Of a DNA stretch of 64,000 nucleotides, positions 42,044 to 48,298 are shown one piece after another (position 1 is the stretch's first letter; every line of letters begins with the position of its first letter). Made by a program: the position numbers and the translations under genes. Under the pieces are notes generated by a model. The model did not search any database. It saw only the letters and a program-made list of their open reading frames with translations, and was not told the origin of the DNA. Source of the stretch: DASUBV01 sp035532295 (lineage in GTDB: Bacteria; Actinomycetota; Actinomycetes; Streptosporangiales; Streptosporangiaceae); the NCBI GenBank assembly GCA_035532295.1, contig DATKRH010000292.1, positions 22,776 through 86,775 of the forward strand. Reading direction: 5' to 3'.

Positions 42044-42049
42044 TAGGCT
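42044..42049 (+). promoter_or_regulatory. Putative -10 box of the cysteine desulfurase gene
   Basis: TAGGCT lies 10 bases before ATG 42060 and 13 before GTG 42063, implying a leaderless or near-leaderless transcript. Confidence 0.45.
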
Positions 42050-42059
42050 GGGTCACATC

Positions 42060-43325
42060 ATGGTGAATTTTGACGGCATAGCTGGCCGCCCGGTGGCTGG
42101 CCGCCCGGTGGGCGGCCCGGAGCCTCGCGGGCCCGTGTACCTCGACCACGCGGCGACCAGCCTGATGCTGCCCGAGGCCCTGGCCGCCATGACGGAGGAA
42201 CTCAGCCAGCTCGGGAACCCCTCGTCGCTGCATAACGCGGGTCGTCGCGCTCGCCGGGTCGTCGAGGAGGCCAGAGAGCAGATCGCCGAGGCCTACGAGG
42301 CCCGGCCCAGCGAGGTCGTGTTCACCAGCGGCGGCACCGAGGCTGACAATCTCGCCGTTAAGGGTCTGTTCTGGGCGCGTCGCGCGGCCGATCCGGCGCG
42401 GAACCGGCTGCTGGTGACCCAGACGGAGCATCACGCGGTGCTGGACAGCGTGCACTGGCTGGCCGACCACGAGGGCGCGAGGGGTGCGCAGGGTGCGCAG
42501 GGTGCGAACGTCGACTGGATGCCGGTCTCGCCGACCGGGCGGCTGAGCCCCGCGGAGCTCCGCGGGGCCATCGAGCGGGACCCGGCCAGCGTGGCGCTCA
42601 TCAGCGTCATGTGGGCCAACAACGAGGTCGGAACGGTGCAGCCGATAGCCGAACTGGCGCAGGTCGCACGGGAATACCAGATTCCGTTCCACAGCGACGC
42701 GGTGCAGGCCGCCGGCCAGCTGCCCGTGGGACTGGCCTCCAGCGGCGCTACCGCCCTGACCGTCACCGCGCACAAGATCGGCGGACCGGTGGGGGTCGGC
42801 GCGCTGCTGCTGGCCAGGGGGACCGACGCGGTACCCGTTCTGCACGGGGGCGGCCAGGAGCGCGACGTGCGGTCGGGAACGCTGGACGCCCCGGCCATCC
42901 GGGCGTTCGCCGTCGCCGTGGCGATCACCAGCGAACGGCGGGCCGATGAGGCCAAGCGGCTGGCCGCGCTGCGCGACGATCTGATCGGGCAGGTCTTGGC
43001 CACCGTTCCGGACGCCAAGCTCAACGGGGAACCACCCGGTCCCGGCCGGCTGCCCGGTAACGCGCACTTCTCCTTCCCCGGCTGCGAGGGCGACGCGCTG
43101 CTGATGCTGCTGGACGCGAGGGACATCGCCTGCTCGACCGGCTCGGCCTGCACCGCGGGCGTCGCCCAGCCCAGCCACGTCCTGCTCGCCATGGGCGCAG
43201 ACGAGGCCCGAGCCCGCGGTTCGCTGCGGTTCTCGCTCGGGTACTCCACTGTCCAGGGCGACATCGACGCGCTCGGCGCCGTTATCGGCGAGGTCGTGGA
43301 GCGGGCCCGCCGCGCCGGTCGCTGA
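42060..43325 (+). CDS. Cysteine desulfurase (NifS/IscS family)
   Basis: The 421-residue PLP enzyme takes sulfur from cysteine. VYLDHAATSLM, FTSGGTEADNLAVKG, TEHHAVLD, the PLP lysine in VTAHKIGGPVG and the active cysteine in IACSTGSACTAGVAQPS identify it. It precedes mnmA by 54 bases and is probably the sulfur donor for tRNA 2-thiouridine. A GAQGAQGAN repeat inserted near residues 140-149 comes from a 9-base DNA repeat. Confidence 0.92.
   Translation: MVNFDGIAGRPVAGRPVGGPEPRGPVYLDHAATSLMLPEALAAMTEELSQLGNPSSLHNAGRRARRVVEEAREQIAEAYEARPSEVVFTSGGTEADNLAVKGLFWARRAADPARNRLLVTQTEHHAVLDSVHWLADHEGARGAQGAQGANVDWMPVSPTGRLSPAELRGAIERDPASVALISVMWANNEVGTVQPIAELAQVAREYQIPFHSDAVQAAGQLPVGLASSGATALTVTAHKIGGPVGVGALLLARGTDAVPVLHGGGQERDVRSGTLDAPAIRAFAVAVAITSERRADEAKRLAALRDDLIGQVLATVPDAKLNGEPPGPGRLPGNAHFSFPGCEGDALLMLLDARDIACSTGSACTAGVAQPSHVLLAMGADEARARGSLRFSLGYSTVQGDIDALGAVIGEVVERARRAGR
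42483..42506 (+). repeat. 9-bp tandem repeat inside the cysteine desulfurase gene
   Basis: The unit ggtgcgcag occurs 2.7 times in frame and inserts a GAQ repeat in a surface region between conserved motifs. Confidence 0.8.
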
Positions 43326-43364
43326 CGGCGGGCACGCGGGGTCGGTCACCGGCCGGTCACGCAA

Positions 43365-43370
43365 TACCCT
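43365..43370 (+). promoter_or_regulatory. Putative mnmA -10 box, leaderless arrangement
   Basis: TACCCT ends 9 bases before the mnmA ATG; no ribosome site precedes the ATG. Confidence 0.4.
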
Positions 43371-43379
43371 GGTAGGGCT

Positions 43380-44501
43380 ATGACAAAGCTGCGAGTGCTG
43401 GCCGCCATGTCCGGCGGCGTCGATTCCGCGGTGGCGGCCGCCCGCGCCGCGCAGGCTGGCCATGACGTCACCGGGGTGCACCTGGCCCTATCGAGAAATC
43501 CCAGCTCCTACCGCACCGGCGCGCGCGGCTGCTGCACGCTGGAGGACGCCCGCGACGCCCGCCGGGCCGCCGACGTGATCGGCATCCCGTTTTATGTCTG
43601 GGATCTGGCCGAGCGGTTCCGCGACGACGTCGTGCGGGACTTCGTCGATGAGTACGCCAGGGGCAATACCCCGAACCCGTGCCTGCGCTGCAACGAGAAG
43701 ATCAAGTTCGCCGCGGTCCTGGACCGCGCCGTCGCGCTCGGCTTCGACGCCGTCTGCACCGGCCATCACGCTCGCCTGGACCCGGCCCTCCCCGCGCCGG
43801 GGCCGCGTCGCCTCGTGCGCAGCGTCGATGGCGGCAAGGATCAGTCCTATGTGCTGGCCGTGCTGACCAGCCAGCAGCTGGAGCGGGCCATGTTCCCGCT
43901 GGGGGGCATCACCAAGGACCAGGTGCGCCAGGAAGCCGCCGATCGCGGCCTGGCCGTCGCCGCCAAGCCCGACAGCCACGATGTCTGCTTCATTGCCGAC
44001 GGTGACACCCGGAAGTTCCTGCGCGGCCACCTCGGCAGCGCGCCCGGCGCCATCGTGGAGCCGGACGGGACCGTCGTCGGGGGTCATGACGGGAGCTACG
44101 GCTTCACCGTCGGCCAGCGCAGGGGCCTGGGCCTGAGCAAGCCTGCTCCCGACGGCCGGCCCCGCTACGTGCTGGATATCGAGCCGGTGACCAACACCGT
44201 CACCGTCGGACCCGCCGAGGGCCTGGACGTGCTGGAGATCGAGGCGGCCCGGCCGGTCTGGTCGGGCTGCGCGCCGCCCTCCGGCCCGGTGGAGTGCCTG
44301 GTCCAGCTGCGAGCGCACGGCGAACCGCAGCCAGCGACCTGCGAGCCGGTCACTGGCGAAGACGGCGACATCCTGCGGATCCGTCTGCACCAGCCCGCCC
44401 GCGGCGTCGCCCGGGGTCAGGCGGCGGTTCTCTACGAGGGACAGACGGTCCTCGGCTCGGCGACCATTACCGGCGCGAGCCAGACGTGCGCGGCCCGCTG
44501 A
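43380..44501 (+). CDS. mnmA: tRNA-specific 2-thiouridylase
   Basis: The 373-residue enzyme thiolates U34 of tRNA-Lys, -Glu and -Gln. The PP-loop is SGGVDS (11-16). The catalytic cysteines are C101 (NPCLRCNEKIKF) and C203 (SHDVCFIADGD). FTVGQRRGLGL and YVLDIEPVTNTVTVGP belong to the C-terminal domains. Two of its substrates, tRNA-Gln and tRNA-Glu, lie at the end of this window, but with CUG and CUC anticodons that lack U34. Confidence 0.94.
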   Translation: MTKLRVLAAMSGGVDSAVAAARAAQAGHDVTGVHLALSRNPSSYRTGARGCCTLEDARDARRAADVIGIPFYVWDLAERFRDDVVRDFVDEYARGNTPNPCLRCNEKIKFAAVLDRAVALGFDAVCTGHHARLDPALPAPGPRRLVRSVDGGKDQSYVLAVLTSQQLERAMFPLGGITKDQVRQEAADRGLAVAAKPDSHDVCFIADGDTRKFLRGHLGSAPGAIVEPDGTVVGGHDGSYGFTVGQRRGLGLSKPAPDGRPRYVLDIEPVTNTVTVGPAEGLDVLEIEAARPVWSGCAPPSGPVECLVQLRAHGEPQPATCEPVTGEDGDILRIRLHQPARGVARGQAAVLYEGQTVLGSATITGASQTCAAR

Positions 44502-44516
44502 GGTGCTGGCGCGCTG

Positions 44517-45077
44517 TCACGTCTGCCTGAACAGTGTCGAGTCCGCAGGCGAGAGGTGGGCCGTCGGCCGCTGGAAGCGTGCCCTGGATGGATAGCTCTC
44601 GTCGGGATGGAACCCGATGAAGCGGAATCCGTGCCGCCGGTAGTACTCGTGCAGGCCGTGGTTGGTGGTCCACGCACTCAGCCGGATCCAGCGGGCTCCG
44701 TGCTCGCGTTTTGCGCTCTGTCCAGCCCAGTCCAGGAGCGCGGCCCCCAGCCCTTCGCCTGCATACTTGCGACTAACCACTAGGCGGTGGACGTAAACGG
44801 ACGGTTCGTCCGGGTCCGCCTCAGACCAGTACGGATCCTCTTGCGGATCAGCCGTAATCGTGGCCGCGGGCGTGATTCCGTCCCAGCAGATCCAGCTCGT
44901 GCCCTCGGCAATGGCGGTCCGGACCCTGTTATTCAGGGCGGCCTGATCGGGCCAGGGCCTGGCCCACTGGTTAGTGTTCTTCGTCCGCAGCCATTCGGCC
45001 GCTTCCCGAATGAGCCCGATGATGACCGGCATGTCAGCATCGAGCGCCTGCGATAGAGCTAGTGGCCAGGCCGACAT
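44517..45077 (-). CDS. GNAT family N-acetyltransferase
   Basis: The 186-residue protein has the GNAT acetyl-CoA motif VHRLVVSRKYAGEGLGAALLDWA and the following HGLHEYYRRHGFRFIGF. The substrate is unknown. It converges on mnmA (15-base gap) and is the leftmost gene of an accessory islet that also holds a GntR regulator. Confidence 0.85.
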   Translation of the reverse strand: MSAWPLALSQALDADMPVIIGLIREAAEWLRTKNTNQWARPWPDQAALNNRVRTAIAEGTSWICWDGITPAATITADPQEDPYWSEADPDEPSVYVHRLVVSRKYAGEGLGAALLDWAGQSAKREHGARWIRLSAWTTNHGLHEYYRRHGFRFIGFHPDESYPSRARFQRPTAHLSPADSTLFRQT

Positions 45078-45174
45078 AGCTCCCTATTCAGCCACGACCA
45101 ACCGGATAGATGCCAGCCGCGCAGGCCAGAGCAGGGTGCCGGACGCGGCGGAGCGGGGATCCCGGTGGACTCTT

Positions 45175-45217
45175 CCTCTCGCCCCGCCCCTGGCTAGGAG
45201 CGGGGCGGGGCGAGAGG
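45175..45217 (-). terminator. Strong hairpin between the GntR and GNAT genes
   Basis: A perfect 16-base stem (cctctcgccccgcccc with ggggcggggcgagagg) has an 11-base loop. It probably ends minus-strand transcription from the gntR side; it is symmetrical enough to work in both directions. Confidence 0.65.
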
Positions 45218-45407
45218 TGCAGTTACGAAGGGTGCTGAGGTCCGTTATCGGAGTTGTATCAATCGTTGCATCAAGTCACTCAGGCACCAGCTGTGCAGTA
45301 CCGTCCTTCTCGTGCCGGCGCTGTTCGGGCCGCAAGATCTGTCCAGCGCCGGTGCATCACGAAGATGCAGCCCCAGGTCAGGGGCGCCACGAATCAGAAA
45401 CGACTGC

Positions 45408-45470
45408 TCAGCGTGGGTCGTAATGCTCATACCGGTAGTGTGGCGACGGACGCCCGTAACGCTTTCCCAT
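45408..45470 (-). CDS. Possible 20-residue micro-ORF downstream of gntR
   Basis: ATG at 45470 follows GAGGAGGTGTC, an excellent ribosome site. It encodes a basic, Tyr-rich peptide beginning MGKRYGRPSP and ending YEHYDPR. It lies 147 bases beyond the gntR stop on the same strand. The function is unknown; it may be the preserved start of a frameshifted gene. Confidence 0.35.
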   Translation of the reverse strand: MGKRYGRPSPHYRYEHYDPR

Positions 45471-45617
45471 GACACCTCCTCAGGTTCTCGCTGTCAGTCA
45501 CGAGGAGAGTCTCCGCCGTGACATCTGTGTCTCGTTGCCTGTCTGCGAACAGGTACGGACGCTTAGGTAATCAGCCTCGTGAACAGTTCTGTTTCGTTCC
45601 CCCGCCGTCGGCGGACA

Positions 45618-46427
45618 TTACTCAGCACCGCCCGTGCCGACGGCCCGCACGACGGACTCGTCCGGCACCTCACCGGCGAGCATGACGAACTGATTCCGGT
45701 CAGCCGGATAGGTGGTGACTGTGACCCGGAACGGCTCGCCGGATTGGTCATAACCTGTCCGGACGATCTCGATGACGGCGATGCGTCCGTCATCGGGGAG
45801 GCTGAAGAACTCCGTCTCCCGGCGATCCGGGGCCCGGACCGTGAACCGGTCGCGCCAGCCGGCCTGCTTGATGCCGAGAACTTGCTCGATGTAGTCGACT
45901 ACTCCCGGGTGTATTTCCTCGGCCTGGATGAGCCGCGCGGCCCCCTGCGTCACCAGGCCCATCGAGTACCACGTCGTCTGTAGTGACCACGGCGTGTCGT
46001 CGATGAATCGCTGCTGGTGGCGGCTGACCACGGTGGTGCCCGCTGGCAGTCGCAGTTCGACCGCGACCAGGCCCGCAGCTTGCTGGATCTCAACTCGGGG
46101 TACTGAGGTTTCGGGGGTTCTGCTCTGCGCCGTGACCTCCGAGGCATAGGCGGTGCTCTCAGCGCCGGGACCGGCTCCGTCGTCGGTAAGCTGGGTAACG
46201 AACGGGTCGATCTTCGTGACAACGAAGGTTCCCTGGCCGGGCCTGGTGACGACCAGGCCTCGGGTGACCAGCCACTTGACCGCGTCGCGCACCGTATTGC
46301 GGGACGCTTGATAGGTCTCCCGGAGCTCGAGTTCCGAAGGCAGTGCCTTGCCACCGTGGCCCAACTCGCCGGACTCGATCTTCTGGCGCAGATCCTCGGC
46401 GATCTGCCGCCACATCGGATCGGCCAT
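45618..46427 (-). CDS. GntR/HutC family transcriptional regulator
   Basis: The 269-residue regulator has a GntR winged helix-turn-helix (MWRQIAEDLRQKIESGEL...LPSELELRETYQASRNTVRDAVKWLVTRGLV, residues 5-70). A UTRA effector domain follows (about 105-260: PAGTTVVSRHQQRFIDDTPWSLQTTWYSM...EIVRTGYDQSGEPFRVTVTTYPADRNQFV). ATG 46427 follows GGAGG; an upstream start at 46457 lacks a site. Such regulators (KorSA-like) control transfer genes of actinomycete integrative elements. The inverted repeats upstream are likely its binding sites. Confidence 0.9.
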   Translation of the reverse strand: MADPMWRQIAEDLRQKIESGELGHGGKALPSELELRETYQASRNTVRDAVKWLVTRGLVVTRPGQGTFVVTKIDPFVTQLTDDGAGPGAESTAYASEVTAQSRTPETSVPRVEIQQAAGLVAVELRLPAGTTVVSRHQQRFIDDTPWSLQTTWYSMGLVTQGAARLIQAEEIHPGVVDYIEQVLGIKQAGWRDRFTVRAPDRRETEFFSLPDDGRIAVIEIVRTGYDQSGEPFRVTVTTYPADRNQFVMLAGEVPDESVVRAVGTGGAE

Positions 46428-46496
46428 GCGAACCTCCAAAGATCCCAACAGCCCCAATAAGAGGGCCAGATGGGTCAGATGGGCTGACCAGAACCA

Positions 46497-46504
46497 TACC
46501 GGTA
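46497..46504. promoter_or_regulatory. Palindrome TACCGGTA in the gntR promoter
   Basis: The 8-base palindrome TACCGGTA overlaps a -10-like TATGGT on the gntR strand. It shares the TACC/GGTA half sites with the larger repeat at 46564-46580. Confidence 0.4.
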
Positions 46505-46563
46505 GTCCAGATGGTTGGGCATAACCTATTGCGTTCGATCTTGTGTGCTGTCAGCATCAATCT

Positions 46564-46580
46564 ATACCAAATGTTGGTAT
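46564..46580. promoter_or_regulatory. Inverted repeat ATACCAA-ATG-TTGGTAT
   Basis: Perfect 7-base arms flank a 3-base centre. It resembles HutC-type GntR operators and is the best candidate for autoregulation and control of the divergent small gene. Confidence 0.55.
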
Positions 46581-46620
46581 GGCTCCAACGGATGGGTTGA
46601 TCGGTGTGATCCTAGCAGTC

Positions 46621-46646
46621 CTTGCCCTTGGGTTGGCAAGGGCAAG
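46621..46646 (+). promoter_or_regulatory. Leader hairpin before the small membrane protein gene
   Basis: A perfect 10-base stem (CTTGCCCTTG with CAAGGGCAAG) has a 6-base loop, 100 bases upstream of the ATG. It may be an attenuator or a mRNA-stabilising element. Confidence 0.45.
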
Positions 46647-46745
46647 GTCAGATCCCATGCGTTGCCGTCAGCGGCCACGGCCCGGGTGCCGTGGCGCAGT
46701 TCGAAGCCCGCAGGCAGCAGCTGGCAGGCAGAAAGGGGATCCGCC

Positions 46746-47036
46746 ATGACAGCTCTCGAGGCACTGGTCTTAGTCGTCGGCGCACTAGGGCTCGCGTTCA
46801 TCGTCATCGCGACCAGCGTGGTGATCATCGGAATCCATCAGGAAGAGCGGCGCATGACGCTCGCGCGCGGAGGTGCGCCGACGCGCCTGGCGCTGCTGGC
46901 CCGCCGGGTGCTGGGGGCCCACTTCTGCCTCCTGACCCCGGACCCGACCGCGGATGAGCTCTTCGCGGAAGCTCTCTCGTTTGGCCCCGAGGGGCAGCCA
47001 GGCGAGCTAGCCGGGCTAAGGCGCGCCAGGGACTGA
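46746..47036 (+). CDS. Small membrane protein of a type found beside GntR genes in actinomycete elements
   Basis: The 96-residue protein has one N-terminal transmembrane helix (about residues 4-29) ending in IGIHQEERRMTL, then a basic ARRVLGAH segment and an acidic tail. I recall similar short proteins next to GntR regulators in Streptomyces integrative elements, but the function is unknown. ATG 46746 follows AAAGGGGA. Confidence 0.6.
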   Translation: MTALEALVLVVGALGLAFIVIATSVVIIGIHQEERRMTLARGGAPTRLALLARRVLGAHFCLLTPDPTADELFAEALSFGPEGQPGELAGLRRARD

Positions 47037-47154
47037 CTGGGCGCCACTGACGCCGTGCCGCACCGTCGCTGGGGGAGCGCGGTGCGGCACGGCCTTTCGG
47101 CGGTTGGCCCCGCTGGCCTCGCCGTGGGCCATGCCGACTGTCTGTGCAGGACAT

Positions 47155-47160
47155 TAAGCT
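47155..47160 (+). promoter_or_regulatory. -10 box of the methionine synthase gene, leaderless arrangement
   Basis: TAAGCT lies 7 bases before GTG 47168. This argues for 47168 as the start rather than the earlier GTG at 47144. Confidence 0.5.
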
Positions 47161-47167
47161 CAGCACC

Positions 47168-48298
47168 GTGCCCGACATCGCAGCGCAGGACGCCACGACA
47201 CGCCACGCCACGACACGCGACGCCACGGCGCCCGACACCACGGCGCCCGACACCACGGCGCCCGACACCACGGCCCGATCGCTACCCTGGCCAGCGGCGA
47301 GCGCCACCGGGGTGGGCTCGATGCCCGGCACGGACCCGGCGCGGGCGTGCGCCGTGATCATGGATGAGCTCCCCGAGTTTCCCTACCTGCCAGAGTTGCC
47401 CGGTCGCGGCGTCGGCGCCGACATGATCGGCCGGACGGCGTCGCTGCTGCTCGACCTTCCGGTGGAGACCACGCCGCGCGGCTGGAAGTTCGCCGCGCAC
47501 CCGGGCCGTGACCAGCGCGCCGCGGCCAGCTTCCTGTCGTTCGACCTGGATGCCGCGCAGCAGGCCGCCGAGGGCTACAGCGGGCCTTACAAGGTGTCGG
47601 TCTGCGGGCCGCTGACGCTGGCGGCGCGGATCGAGCTCAGCCGGAGCATGAATCCGGCGCTGGCCGACCCCGGTGCCCTGGCCGACCTGACGAGCTCGCT
47701 GGCCGAGGGCATCGCGGCGCACGTACGGGGCATCCGCGAGCGCATCCCGGGCGCCACCGTGGTCGTGCAGCTCGACGAGCCTGCGCTGCCCGCGGTGCTG
47801 GTCGGGCGGGTGCCGACGGCCAGCGGCCTGGGCACCGTGGCCGCTCTCGACCAGATCGTGGCCAGCGCCACGCTGCGATCGGTGCTCGCCGCCACGACGG
47901 CCTTCACCGTGCTGCACTGCTGCGCGCCGGACTATCCGTTTCTTCTGGCCAAGGAAGTGGGGGCGGGGGCGGCCAGCTTCGATCTTGCCCTGGTGGGGCG
48001 GGCGGGCATCGATGGCGTGGCCGAGATCGCCGACGCCGGGCTCGGGCTGCTGGTCGGTGCGGTGCCGACCGACGCGCCCGCCGCCCGGGCGCGGCGGGCG
48101 CCGCGCGATACGGCATCGGCCGTGGTCACCATGTGGCGGCACACCTCGCTGGACTCGCGGCTGCTGGCCCGGCAGGTCGTGATCACGCCGGCGTGCGGGC
48201 TGGCCGGCCTGTCTCCGGACGCCGCCCGCGCGGCGCTCAAGGACTGCCGGGAGGCGGCGCGCATCGCGCCGGAGCTGATCGAGGAGGTGGCCCGGTGA
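47168..48298 (+). CDS. Cobalamin-independent methionine synthase-like protein (MetE C-terminal type)
   Basis: The 376-residue protein corresponds to the catalytic (C-terminal) half of MetE. SATGVGSMPGTD opens the barrel and VVVQLDEPALP is the core strand motif. LHCCAPD and ITPACGLAG supply His/Cys zinc ligands. The N-terminal homocysteine/folate half is absent, as in archaeal-type enzymes, so the methyl donor is uncertain. In actinomycetes this gene regularly lies before ligA. The first 35 residues are repeat-encoded (APDTTAPDTTAPDTT). It overlaps ligA by 4 bases. Confidence 0.82.
   Translation: MPDIAAQDATTRHATTRDATAPDTTAPDTTAPDTTARSLPWPAASATGVGSMPGTDPARACAVIMDELPEFPYLPELPGRGVGADMIGRTASLLLDLPVETTPRGWKFAAHPGRDQRAAASFLSFDLDAAQQAAEGYSGPYKVSVCGPLTLAARIELSRSMNPALADPGALADLTSSLAEGIAAHVRGIRERIPGATVVVQLDEPALPAVLVGRVPTASGLGTVAALDQIVASATLRSVLAATTAFTVLHCCAPDYPFLLAKEVGAGAASFDLALVGRAGIDGVAEIADAGLGLLVGAVPTDAPAARARRAPRDTASAVVTMWRHTSLDSRLLARQVVITPACGLAGLSPDAARAALKDCREAARIAPELIEEVAR
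47228..47272 (+). repeat. 15-bp tandem repeat at the methionine synthase N-terminus
   Basis: Three perfect copies of gcgcccgacaccacg, preceded by related acgcc/acacg repeats, encode the APDTT repeats. Confidence 0.9.

Larger units (their letters stand above)
45078..45617. other. 540-base low-gene region of the islet
   Basis: It holds a strong hairpin (45175-45217) and a minus-strand micro-ORF (45408-45470). An overlapping minus-strand frame of about 61 codons begins MSITTHAEQSFLIRG (45245 to about 45430), has no match I recognise, and may be a gene remnant. Base composition looks less GC-rich than the flanks. Confidence 0.5.
46428..46745. other. 318-base divergent control region between gntR and the small membrane protein
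   Basis: It holds two inverted repeats (46497-46504 and 46564-46580), a strong leader hairpin (46621-46646) and the ribosome site of the 96-residue gene. No gene is seen in it. Confidence 0.6.

Noticed and set aside
44517..47036. A complete integrative conjugative element
   Set aside because: No integrase, replication initiator, FtsK-like transfer protein or att repeat was found; only the regulator, a small membrane protein and debris are present.
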